14,464 bases of DNA. It comes from SAT2750 sp964476375. Its GTDB lineage: Bacteria > Planctomycetota > Planctomycetia > Pirellulales > Pirellulaceae. The stretch spans positions 1 through 14,464 of the forward strand of contig CAYYZW010000042.1 of assembly GCA_964476375.1 (NCBI GenBank), in the 5' to 3' direction. Positions 7,496 through 14,464 of the stretch are shown piece by piece. Each line of letters starts with the position of its first letter. Position 1 is the stretch's first letter. The notes beneath the pieces were generated by a model that saw only the letters and a list, made by a program, of their open reading frames with translations, was not told the DNA's origin and made no database searches. A program made the position numbers and the translations under genes.

Positions 7496-8389
7496 GTGAG
7501 AAAGAAACAAACGATAACAATTATTTCACTGGCCCTGTTTTCCGTGGTAGGTTCGGTTTCTTCTCAAGAAAAAAACCAGCTGCCTGTTTTCAGCGAACAC
7601 GGCATGACCTACACGCTGAAAAAATCGACTGACCCGATTCCCAACCGAATTCATATCCTCCGTATTGACCTGGCCCTCGAGAAAGTAAAACCTGTCGTGG
7701 CCCTCGGCCCGGACCCGGATGGGGATGGCCCGGCCGAGGTCTCCCTGACAGACCCCAGAAAACTCGCTGCACGTCCCTCGGTCCTGGCTTATGTGAACAC
7801 CAATCCGTGGGACAGTTTCCCGGATGCCCAGGGCAAAAAAAACCGCAACTGGTACCCGGGTCAACCGGTCGACATCCATGGCCTGGCGGGAACCAGGGGA
7901 AAAATGCGCAGTACCATGGGCCCCGGTAATACGTCCGTGTGGTTTGATGCCCAGGGCCACGTGCATCTTGGACACCAGCAGGATGATCAACCCCAGGAAG
8001 CAACAACCGGATTCCAGCTGATCCTCTCCGGGGGCAAGGTCACGGCATCCGAGGGCGGGGCCCGTCACCCACGTACCGCCATAGGAACCGACAAGCAGGG
8101 AAACATTCTCTGGCTGGTCGTGGTGGATGGCCGTCAACGGGATTACAGCGAGGGCATGAATATCCATGAACTGGCAAGCACCATGAAGGAGATTGGCTGC
8201 TGGGCCGCGACCAACATGGACGGAGGAGGAAGCAGCATCATGGGGTTGGTCGACAAGGACGGTAAAATGCAGGTTATCAACAGTCCATCCGACCGGTTTT
8301 TTGGCAGGGTAAAAATCCGCCCCTTGCCGATGATTCTCACCATCACATCGAAGAATTCACAAAGCGAACCCGAAACAAACCGCCCCTGA
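7496..8389 (+). CDS. Exported phosphodiester glycosidase (NAGPA-type domain) protein
   Basis: The product has 297 residues and starts at GTG 7496, supported by a strong GGAGGAG (7486-7492) ending 3 bases upstream; no ATG in frame fits as well. A signal peptide is visible (KKQTITIISLALFSVVGSVSS, residues 3-23). The NAGPA catalytic-domain signatures are present in order: RTAIG (193-197), VVVDGRQ (208-214), YSEGMNIHELASTM (217-230) and NMDGGGSS (240-247). The human prototype, the mannose-6-phosphate uncovering enzyme, removes GlcNAc linked through a phosphodiester; bacterial members cleave sugar phosphodiesters in envelope or exopolysaccharide material. It is transcribed away from the sulfatase pair and followed after 148 bp by an acetylesterase gene on the same strand, which suggests removal of several kinds of glycan decoration. 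The exact substrate is inferred, not shown. Confidence 0.9.
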   Translation: MRKKQTITIISLALFSVVGSVSSQEKNQLPVFSEHGMTYTLKKSTDPIPNRIHILRIDLALEKVKPVVALGPDPDGDGPAEVSLTDPRKLAARPSVLAYVNTNPWDSFPDAQGKKNRNWYPGQPVDIHGLAGTRGKMRSTMGPGNTSVWFDAQGHVHLGHQQDDQPQEATTGFQLILSGGKVTASEGGARHPRTAIGTDKQGNILWLVVVDGRQRDYSEGMNIHELASTMKEIGCWAATNMDGGGSSIMGLVDKDGKMQVINSPSDRFFGRVKIRPLPMILTITSKNSQSEPETNRP

Positions 8390-8404
8390 GGTAAGCCGCC
8401 ATTC

Positions 8405-8423
8405 CCCACCGGGCCCTGGTGGG
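8405..8423 (+). terminator. Weak GC hairpin after the phosphodiester glycosidase gene
   Basis: CCCACC (8405-8410) pairs with GGTGGG (8418-8423) around a 7-base loop, starting 16 bases after the TGA. There is no T-run behind it, so if it terminates transcription it would be atypical. It could equally protect the 3' end of the mRNA. Confidence 0.2.
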
Positions 8424-8481
8424 TCTCCGGTAAAAACACCCTCGTAGCGGAGGAGGGGGATTTGAACTGCCGCTGCGGCCA

Positions 8482-8496
8482 CGTGGCGTAATGAAC
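8482..8496 (+). promoter_or_regulatory. Candidate extended -10 promoter for the acetylesterase gene
   Basis: CGTGGCGTAATGAAC is the second copy of the motif at 7396-7410. TGG-CGTAAT fits an extended -10 less well than the first copy. A TTGAAC at 8462-8467 lies 19 bases before the hexamer and could be a -35. The motif ends 41 bases before ATG 8538. Confidence 0.3.
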
Positions 8497-8537
8497 GGCC
8501 CACGTCTTTCACCCATTTCCTGGAACGCACACTCACC

Positions 8538-10193
8538 ATGCCTACTCCACTTCGTCCACTGCTGGTGGCCATCCTTGCTGTAATTGTTTTCTCTTCCCCC
8601 AGTCCGGCGGATGTGAAACTTCCCAGCCTGTTCAGCGACCACATGCTGCTGCAGCAATCCACGGCCGCACCGATCTGGGGCTGGGCCGAACCCGGCGAGG
8701 AGATCCTGGTGACGGCGACCTGGGGAAAGGAAGCTCGCACCCGGGCCAACCAGGAAGGAAAGTGGAAAGTCTTCCTGCCAACACCAGCGCATGGTGGTCC
8801 CTACCAGGTAAAGATCGCCGGGCGCAGCGAGCGGACACTTGATGACGTCATGATCGGGGAGGTATGGCTCTGCGCAGGACAATCCAATTTGGGATGGCGA
8901 CTCAGCGCCACATTTCATGGGAAGGAAGACGGGGCTGCTGCCAATCACCCGAACCTGCGAATCTTCCGTTCCGAGCGCCAGCACAGCCCCACTCCGCTTG
9001 ACGACTGCCAGGCGACCTGGACTCGATGCACACCACAGACCGCGGCCACATGCTCGGCCGTCTCGTTCTATTTTGCGGAAAAGATCCACCGCGAGCTCAA
9101 GATCCCCGTGGGAATCATCGTGCAACCCTACGCCGGCACTCCCATCGAGGGCTGGATACCACGAGAGGTACAGCGGGAGGACCCGCGGACACGCTCGCTG
9201 CTGGAATCCATGGACCAGGAATCCAGCAGCTATGACCTGGCCCAGGCGCAGGCCCAGCTGGCGCGCGCGATGGAACGCTGGAAAAACGGCGAACGACGGG
9301 GAAAACCCGTCCTCCGGCAACCCAGCAATACTGGCCACCAGTACCCGGGAAATATCTTTCATGGCATGATCCACCCGGTCCGGCCCTACGCGATTCGTGG
9401 TGCGATCTGGTACCAGGGGGAACGAAACGCCAAGGACCTGGCCCAGGCCCAGAATTACCAGCGCCAGCTGGCCCTGCTGATCGACTACTACCGCCGTTCC
9501 TGGCACCAGCTGTCAAAGGGGGCCGTTGCCCGCGACTTCCCGTTCTATTTTGTTCAGCTCCCCAGCTGGCATCCCCCGCAGACCAGCCCCGTGGAACATG
9601 ATGCCGCCTGGGCAGTCAGCCGGGAGATGATGCGGCTGGTCGAACGGACGGTCCCCAACACGGGCATGGCCGTCTCGATTGACACGGGCGACCCCGTCCT
9701 GCTCCACCCCCTCGACAAACGACCGATAGGCCTGCGACTTGCCTACCTGGCACTCGGGAGAACCTACCACAAGCCCTTCGCCGCTGCCGGCCCGCACCTG
9801 GAGTCCGTCCGCCGCCGGGGAAACCAGCTGGTTGTCACGTTTCGTCCCCACCCATCCGGCCTCGTCGCTGCCCGTGCCGGCCCGCTGGATGGTTTCGCGA
9901 TCGCCGGCAAGGATCGCAGGTTTGCCTGGGCGGATGCAATCATCCGGGGAAACATGGTCATCCTCTCGGCAGCGGGCATCAGCAAGCCGGTCGCTGCACG
10001 CTACGCCTGGGCAATGAACCCCTCCCATGGCAACCTGCTCTACAATGGCGAGGGCCTGCCGGCGTCCCCCTTTCGCACGGACTCCTGGCCATTCTTTGAC
10101 CCCGGTTCCAGCGATCCGGCGCCCCAGGACAAACCAGCAGTCCCTGAGAACTACCAGCCAATCCCCCTGGTACGGCCAGCGGTCCGGCAGTAA
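8538..10193 (+). CDS. Sialate O-acetylesterase-like (SASA/SGNH hydrolase) exported esterase
   Basis: The product has 551 residues, about the usual size for the family. ATG 8538 is followed by a signal peptide (LRPLLVAILAVIVFSSPSPA, residues 5-24); the ribosome-binding site is weak (TGGAA). An N-terminal beta domain starts with the family opening LPSLFSDHMLLQQ (28-40) and PIWGWAEPGE (45-54). The SGNH nucleophile motif is CAGQSNLGW (112-120) with Ser116. Further blocks are QPYAGTPIEGW (196-206), GAIWYQGERNA (288-298) and IDTGDPVLLHP (381-391), with His390 the probable catalytic histidine. Many relatives have GQSNM and an acidic residue 2-3 positions before the His; here those positions are hydrophobic, so the Asp partner is probably D382 or D385. 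The family removes O-acetyl groups from sialic acids or other sugars (for example xylan or pectin decorations). It follows the phosphodiester glycosidase on the same strand and converges on the thioesterase gene. Confidence 0.9.
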   Translation: MPTPLRPLLVAILAVIVFSSPSPADVKLPSLFSDHMLLQQSTAAPIWGWAEPGEEILVTATWGKEARTRANQEGKWKVFLPTPAHGGPYQVKIAGRSERTLDDVMIGEVWLCAGQSNLGWRLSATFHGKEDGAAANHPNLRIFRSERQHSPTPLDDCQATWTRCTPQTAATCSAVSFYFAEKIHRELKIPVGIIVQPYAGTPIEGWIPREVQREDPRTRSLLESMDQESSSYDLAQAQAQLARAMERWKNGERRGKPVLRQPSNTGHQYPGNIFHGMIHPVRPYAIRGAIWYQGERNAKDLAQAQNYQRQLALLIDYYRRSWHQLSKGAVARDFPFYFVQLPSWHPPQTSPVEHDAAWAVSREMMRLVERTVPNTGMAVSIDTGDPVLLHPLDKRPIGLRLAYLALGRTYHKPFAAAGPHLESVRRRGNQLVVTFRPHPSGLVAARAGPLDGFAIAGKDRRFAWADAIIRGNMVILSAAGISKPVAARYAWAMNPSHGNLLYNGEGLPASPFRTDSWPFFDPGSSDPAPQDKPAVPENYQPIPLVRPAVRQ

Positions 10194-10292
10194 CGAATCC
10201 CAATCCGGCGTGACCGGTAGCTCATTCCTCCCCGTTCGCCAGCAGGGGCAGCAGACTCCTCGTCTCCCCCGGCCGGGTGATCCCCTGCCTGG

Positions 10293-10688
10293 TTATCCCA
10301 TCTTCTGCTGGACTTTCCTGGCAAGGCGTGCGGCGTCGATCACGCGCAGCTTGTGAGTGCCACGGGCGATCTGCTCATGCTCGTCACGTGCCTCAAGCTG
10401 GAACGAGATGAGTGACCCGTCGACATAGATCACCCGTGCAAGGCAGACGACTTCTGCTCCCAGGGGCGTGGCCGCGACATGTTCGACATCGACAACGACA
10501 CCAACGGTACTCTCGCCTGTCTCCAGCAGGGGCAGCATGGCATTCCGGGCCGCGTGTTCCAGAAACCAGATCAGCCAGGGGGTGGAAAGGATCGCGGGCA
10601 TCCCGTCATGAGCAAAGTCGATCACATGCTGCTCGCTGACCACGAACTTCTGCTCGCCAAGGGTGCCAATTTTTGCGGGAGCTTTCAT
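10293..10688 (-). CDS. Hotdog-fold thioesterase, FlK (fluoroacetyl-CoA thioesterase)-like
   Basis: The product has 131 residues. ATG 10688 is chosen because GAAGGAAG and GAGG precede it and the protein then starts exactly where the family does; a longer frame up to 10817 adds a non-family stretch. It is cytosolic, with no signal peptide. The fold and motifs match the FlK-like group: STPWLIWFLEHAA (35-47), GVVVDVEHVAATPLGAEV (63-80) and ARGTHKLRVID near the C-terminus. Thr36, Glu44 and His70 have the same 8- and 26-residue spacing as the FlK triad Thr42, Glu50, His76 (recalled numbering), and Gly63 matches FlK Gly69. The phenylalanines that give FlK its fluoroacetyl-CoA preference appear absent (His27, Met30), so a general acyl-CoA substrate is more likely. 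It is 138 bp downstream of the full DUF1552 frame on the same strand, unlike its exported neighbours in location. Confidence 0.88.
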   Translation of the reverse strand: MKAPAKIGTLGEQKFVVSEQHVIDFAHDGMPAILSTPWLIWFLEHAARNAMLPLLETGESTVGVVVDVEHVAATPLGAEVVCLARVIYVDGSLISFQLEARDEHEQIARGTHKLRVIDAARLARKVQQKMG

Positions 10689-10826
10689 GCCTCGATCTTC
10701 CTTCAGGATGTTTTTAATGGATTGCGGATCTGGCGCGTGGGGCAGCGGGCCGGTACACCCGGGAGCGAGCGTGTGACGACAGCCTCCTGCCAGAATGGCC
10801 AGGCATCTTCCGTTCAATAAAGAGAC

Positions 10827-10997
10827 CTAGACCCGGGACAGGGTTCCGCTGACCCCGGCGAACGAATCGGTCTCGACGCCCAGTTTTTGCAGGACGCTGA
10901 CAAAGAGCTGTGCCAGGGGAAGCTCCTCCGCTTCTATTTTCCCTCGCCATCCTGCATCGGTGACAATCCCGGCACCGGCCTGGTTGTCTTCGTAGCC
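10827..10997 (-). other. In-frame C-terminal tail of the DUF1552 gene beyond an internal TAG
   Basis: Directly after the TAG at 10998-11000 the same frame continues without interruption for 56 codons to a second TAG at 10827-10829. The encoded tail includes AEELPLAQLFVSVLQKLGVE and DSFAGVSGTLSRV, which resembles the usual DUF1552 ending (a leucine-rich 'lL..lG' helix followed by a 'D.fg.s.g.l' turn). No frameshift is needed. The tail has no good start codon or ribosome-binding site of its own, so it is not an independent gene. Together with the upstream part it would make a protein of about 465 residues. Confidence 0.8.
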
Positions 10998-12224
10998 CTA
11001 GCCAAACTTGAGATAGCGACCATTGGTGAAACCGAGATTTTTTCCACCAGCAGAAATGATCGGGTAATTCCGGGAGAGGTGGAAACTGCTGGAAGCGGAA
11101 CCATGCATGGCAAACGTGTTGTCGAGCATGGTTCCCCGGCCGGTCGGCTCCGGGGTATCTCGCAACTTCTGTACGAACCGACCAAATTCTTCTGCCTGGT
11201 ACCGATTGTACGTACCAAGATTTTTCCAGCCATCCGGCTTCTTGACAGAATGCGTCAGGCCATGCGCCCCGCCCAGGCCAACCGCCCGGGAGAGAAGATC
11301 GTGGGGGCCTTCCCCGTTTTCCCGTCCCAGCTGGAACGTTGCCACACGCGTGGAGTCACTGAGGAAGGCCAGGTAGATCAATTCATACATGGTCTGGAAG
11401 TAAAGACGGGCTTCCTTGGGATCTGCATCCAATTTCAAATTACTGGTATCAACTGCCGGAACAGGCGTATCAATCCACTTTTGCGCCTTCGCCAGTTTCA
11501 CCTCGGTATCGCGCACGGCCTGGAGATACTGCTGCAGGGTCTGCTGGTCTCGCTGGGAGAGCTTTTGCCCCAGCGAGCGCGTGTTGGCAACAAGCAGGTC
11601 CAGGGCGCTCTTGCTTCGTGCCAGTTGTGCGGCAGCATCTTTGCTACTGGTTACAAAAAGCATGTCGAAAATCTGTTTTGGTTTGTTCATCGCCGGAATG
11701 GGACGTCCCTCACGATTGAAGGACTGGGTTTGCGCGCCACGAGGACCGCCGATCCCACCGTTGGTCGACATCACCAGGGACGCGTGCCGGGTGCGATCTC
11801 CCACCTGCGCCGCATAGACCTGGTCCACAGAAATTGAATTCTTGTACGCCCCGTGGCCCCCCGTTGCGGCACCTGTCAGGTACTGGTCGGCATTGGAATG
11901 TCCATGGACTTTTCTGACGGCCGGGTGCGACAACCCGGAGTAAATCGTGATTTCACTGCGCAAAGGCTCGAGCACGTCGAGCACCTTGGTGAGTTGAAAA
12001 TCTTTCTCGCCGCCCCGTGGAAACCAGCTCCAGTCCTTCCAGGCCGGGGCTGTCTTGAGCGGCAGTCCAACACCATCAGGATGGTAGACACTCAGGAAAC
12101 GTTTCGGCGTATCATCGGGAGCAGAATCATCCGCAGCATATGTTTCCAGCCAGGGCAAAGCCAGGGCCACGCCTGCGCCATGAAGAAATCTTCTACGATC
12201 GAGTGAAACTGTTTTATTCTTCAT
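10998..12224 (-). CDS. DUF1552 domain protein, Tat signal, cut short by an in-frame TAG
   Basis: Translated to the first stop, the product has 408 residues. ATG 12224 is preceded by GGGAAGAGA and followed by a Tat signal (DRRRFLHGAGVALALPWLE, residues 9-27). Family features are visible: FLSVYHPDGVGLP near residue 45, SGLSHPAV, HGHSNADQYLTGA, SISVDQVYA, a helical middle (LARSKSALDLLVANTRSLGQ, EVKLAKAQKWID), QLGRENG and NTFAMHGSASSS. The chain stops at GRYLKFG, before the family's usual C-terminal helix, which is encoded in frame just behind the stop (10827-10997). DUF1552 proteins are exported and of unknown function, and in planctomycetes they usually follow a DUF1587/1592/1588/1585 gene, as here with a 16-bp gap. 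Whether the protein is truncated, read through or affected by a sequencing error cannot be decided from the sequence. Confidence 0.88.
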   Translation of the reverse strand: MKNKTVSLDRRRFLHGAGVALALPWLETYAADDSAPDDTPKRFLSVYHPDGVGLPLKTAPAWKDWSWFPRGGEKDFQLTKVLDVLEPLRSEITIYSGLSHPAVRKVHGHSNADQYLTGAATGGHGAYKNSISVDQVYAAQVGDRTRHASLVMSTNGGIGGPRGAQTQSFNREGRPIPAMNKPKQIFDMLFVTSSKDAAAQLARSKSALDLLVANTRSLGQKLSQRDQQTLQQYLQAVRDTEVKLAKAQKWIDTPVPAVDTSNLKLDADPKEARLYFQTMYELIYLAFLSDSTRVATFQLGRENGEGPHDLLSRAVGLGGAHGLTHSVKKPDGWKNLGTYNRYQAEEFGRFVQKLRDTPEPTGRGTMLDNTFAMHGSASSSFHLSRNYPIISAGGKNLGFTNGRYLKFG

Positions 12225-12240
12225 GATCTCTTCCCGACTC

Positions 12241-14464
12241 TTATGGAGAGTTAAAAATGGCGCTCTGCGTGATCAAGTGAACCAGGTCGCCCAGGCGATC
12301 ACCCTTTGTCCTGAATTTTACCACCAGATTATCAATATCGGCACTATCACTAAAAGATAATGACCGTCCCAGGGCATAACTGGTCATTTTATCCACCAGG
12401 GCCCGGGTAAATTGATCCTGCCGATTCATCAGCAGGTATTGTTTCAGGCCCATCATACCGGCCAGCTTCTCTTTATTGAATAGTTCGGAAGTCGCATCCA
12501 CGGGCTTGTTTTGAATCGTCGTGCGAAAAGCCCCCAGGGCATCATAATTCTCGAAGGCGATTCCCCAGGGATCGATCTTGGCATGACACGATATGCAGGC
12601 AGCATTGTTGCGATGATCTGCAATCCTCTCCTTGAGGGTCATCTTCAGGATCTCCGGATCCGTCAGGTCGACTTCCGGGACATTGGGCGGTGGTGGTGGC
12701 GGTGGATCCTGAAGAATACGTTCCAGCATCCAGATGCCCCGTTTGAGAGGATGAGAATCTTTGCCATCGGAGTTCATCGTCAGGATCGCAGCGGCGGTCA
12801 GGAGACCGCCCCGATTCACCTGGGGTTCAATCGGAACATGGCGGAAATGGGGGCCATGGACACCGGCAATGCGATAGTGCCCTGCCAGGCGTTCATTAAC
12901 GACGGCGTAATCAGAATGGATAAAGTCCAGGACACTGCTGTTGCGATGGAGGACATCCTCAAAAAAAGCAACTGGCTCTTCCTGCATGGCTTCCATTAAT
13001 GAACTGTCCGTGACGTGGACCACACTTTTCAGGCCATCGATGCCGAGCCATTGCTGAACGAAATTTCCCGAAAAGCGTCGTGCACGCGGGTCTGCCAGCA
13101 TCCGCGTGACCTGGGCAGACAGGACACCCGGTTCCCGGAGTTTGTCCTGCCGTGCCAGGTCCAGCAACTGCTCGTCGGGAATACTTGACCAGAGAAAAAA
13201 GGAAAGACGGCTGGCTCGTTCCAGGTCGCTGATCGTCTGTGGACTCCTCGCATTTCTAGGAGGTACTGTCTGAGTCAGGTAGAGAAATTCCGGGGCCGCC
13301 AGAACCGTTGCCAGAACCTCCTGCATGGCCTCTTCGAAAAATGACAATCCCGGACGGTACTCGTCAAACAGGCCGATGTATGGATCAACCTCCCCGGGGC
13401 TGACAGGGCGACGCCAGGCGCGTGACATGAACCGGTTGAGCACCTCGCGGGCATAGGTCCTTTCATCGCTCTTGTTCGTGCTCTCGATAAAAATGTCGCG
13501 ATGGGTTTGCGGCGGCCACTCGGCATAGAAGGGGGCGCTGATTTCAATGTGATCGATCAGAACCTGAAGGGGTTCTTCTCCCCCACCTGCATTGGAGACA
13601 TTGCGAATGGAAAGGAATTCATCCCGCCGCGGGAATGTTGTCTCGAGTTTCCGGAAGGGGTTTCGCTGGATGTCCCCCAGGGGTATATGGAAATCAATAA
13701 ATTGCGGGTTGTCCGCAGCTGCGGTAACGGGGATGTCACGTGGACTGATCACCTGCGAGAAATTGGCGTTATTGCTGGTATGGGCACTGAAAATCAAACG
13801 CAGGCTGGCGTATTCATCGGCCTTCATTGTTGATCGCCCGGCCCGGATGCGAACACGCATGATCCCTTCATCGGGAAGAAAGCGGTCCAGGTTCCATTTC
13901 AACTCGCTGGAGGAGGGCAGGGCCAGGACAACCGGAGAAACCGCTGGAATCTGGCCCGCGGTCGCACCTGGTGTGGGGTGGACCGTGCCGCCGGAGAAAT
14001 GCATTCCCTGGCCGGATTCCTGGTCCAGCAGGTGCTGCCGTTTCCTGTTGTTACCATAGCTGTCATCGCTCGCGCTAAAAGTCTTTGGATTCTTTCCCGA
14101 CGTTGCCCTGGTCAGTTCCTGCTGCATCGAGATCACGTACGTCACACCCTCTGGCCGCTCGCCATAGACCGTGACTCGCTGGAGAGATTTCAGGCCAATC
14201 TCGCGACAGGTGACGAACTGCATCGCCGACATCTGTAACATTTCAGAATGGTTTTTAAATCCCTCCTCGGATACGGCTTCCGGGGGCAGGCGATCGACAA
14301 GGTCATAGGGCAAGCCAAGCAGGTCCTGCAGCGCGTAGTTGTACTCGTACCGCGTCATTCGGCGAAAGGAGGAGTACTGCCTGTTGTTGCGGCGGACGAG
14401 GGATGCCTTCTCTATCTCGGCGCCAAGCCAATCGACCATGCTGCCGCGATCCTCCTCGGAGAGT
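12241..14464 (-). CDS. DUF1587/DUF1595/DUF1592/DUF1588/DUF1585 multidomain protein, 5' end outside window
   Basis: At least 740 residues are encoded. The frame is still open at the right edge, reading LSEEDRGS before the first in-window Met (14439), so the true N-terminus, often with a cytochrome c-like domain in this family, lies beyond it. Residues below count from that Met. DUF1587 is at about 18-85 (RRMTRYEYNYALQDLLGLP), then an insert of roughly 230 residues with beta-rich segments (VRIRAGRSTMKADEYASLRL). DUF1595 spans about 325-390 (REVLNRFMSRAWRRPVSPGE), DUF1592 about 400-530 (RASRLSFFLWSSIPDEQLLD), DUF1588 about 555-655 (RGGLLTAAAILTMNSDGKDS, a proline run, then CISCH near 613-617) and DUF1585 about 660-730. 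CISCH is a CxxCH haem-attachment motif. These planctomycete-rich proteins are presumed exported and redox-active, but their function is unknown. The gene is the first visible member of the unit with DUF1552. Confidence 0.92.
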   Translation of the reverse strand, partial: LSEEDRGSMVDWLGAEIEKASLVRRNNRQYSSFRRMTRYEYNYALQDLLGLPYDLVDRLPPEAVSEEGFKNHSEMLQMSAMQFVTCREIGLKSLQRVTVYGERPEGVTYVISMQQELTRATSGKNPKTFSASDDSYGNNRKRQHLLDQESGQGMHFSGGTVHPTPGATAGQIPAVSPVVLALPSSSELKWNLDRFLPDEGIMRVRIRAGRSTMKADEYASLRLIFSAHTSNNANFSQVISPRDIPVTAAADNPQFIDFHIPLGDIQRNPFRKLETTFPRRDEFLSIRNVSNAGGGEEPLQVLIDHIEISAPFYAEWPPQTHRDIFIESTNKSDERTYAREVLNRFMSRAWRRPVSPGEVDPYIGLFDEYRPGLSFFEEAMQEVLATVLAAPEFLYLTQTVPPRNARSPQTISDLERASRLSFFLWSSIPDEQLLDLARQDKLREPGVLSAQVTRMLADPRARRFSGNFVQQWLGIDGLKSVVHVTDSSLMEAMQEEPVAFFEDVLHRNSSVLDFIHSDYAVVNERLAGHYRIAGVHGPHFRHVPIEPQVNRGGLLTAAAILTMNSDGKDSHPLKRGIWMLERILQDPPPPPPPNVPEVDLTDPEILKMTLKERIADHRNNAACISCHAKIDPWGIAFENYDALGAFRTTIQNKPVDATSELFNKEKLAGMMGLKQYLLMNRQDQFTRALVDKMTSYALGRSLSFSDSADIDNLVVKFRTKGDRLGDLVHLITQSAIFNSP

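Noticed and set aside
10194..10320. CCAGCAG and CTGCTGG as a terminator between esterase and thioesterase genes
   Set aside because: The 7-bp arms are about 60 bases apart, one arm lies within the thioesterase coding region, and no T-run follows.
10689..10817. N-terminal extension of the thioesterase to ATG 10817
   Set aside because: The extra 43 residues lack family similarity, and ATG 10688 has a good ribosome-binding site and a family-like N-terminus.
10887..11837. Long plus-strand open frame of 316 codons opposite the DUF1552 gene
   Set aside because: It lies antisense to a clear DUF1552 protein, has no recognisable domain or signal, and its composition is that expected of a GC-rich shadow.
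10827..12224. Frameshift as the cause of the short DUF1552 protein
   Set aside because: Codon-by-codon reading shows the tail is in the same frame as the body; only the single TAG separates them.
1..14464. tRNA, rRNA, CRISPR, insertion sequence or phage elements
   Set aside because: Reading both strands gave no array of spaced repeats, no transposase or integrase motifs and no tRNA-like cloverleaf.

Overview
The gene content points to a planctomycete, probably a Pirellula/Rhodopirellula-like marine or aquatic lineage (inference from families, not from a marker gene). The window holds the protein families that are expanded there: DUF1501, DUF1552 and DUF1587/1592/1588/1585 exported proteins, a Tat-exported Gfo/Idh/MocA oxidoreductase, two formylglycine sulfatases, a phosphodiester glycosidase and a sialate O-acetylesterase-like esterase. 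DNA is fairly GC-rich, and no tRNA, rRNA, CRISPR array, insertion sequence or phage gene was seen.

Layout. Positions 79-4418 are all on the plus strand: a small membrane protein with an N-terminal zinc-ribbon-like Cys cluster, a Gfo/Idh/MocA oxidoreductase, a DUF1501 protein and a one-TM hypothetical protein. From 4439 to 7293 two sulfatases of different subfamilies lie on the minus strand and overlap by 4 bp (GTGA). They are divergent from a plus-strand pair at 7496-10193, a NAGPA-type phosphodiester glycosidase and a SASA-type acetylesterase. The 202-bp region between the two pairs carries promoter-like sequences and a 14-bp inverted repeat. From 10293 to the right edge everything is on the minus strand. 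Read in transcription order, that is a DUF1587/1592/1588/1585 gene (5' end outside the window), a DUF1552 gene 16 bp later, and a hotdog thioesterase of the FlK type.

How they may work together. The central four genes look like a small glycan-processing locus: sulfate, phosphodiester and acetyl decorations would be removed from a polysaccharide outside the cytoplasm. All four proteins start with a signal-peptide-like N-terminus. The DUF1592/DUF1552 pair is a common planctomycete two-gene unit of unknown function with a haem-binding CxxCH motif.

The most notable observation is in the DUF1552 gene. An in-frame TAG at 10998-11000 stops the protein early, yet the same frame stays open for 56 more codons and encodes what looks like the normal family C-terminus, ending in a second TAG at 10827-10829. 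This is either a sequencing error, a fresh nonsense mutation or readthrough. I did not find an obviously new multi-gene system; the rest is ordinary planctomycete accessory gene content.
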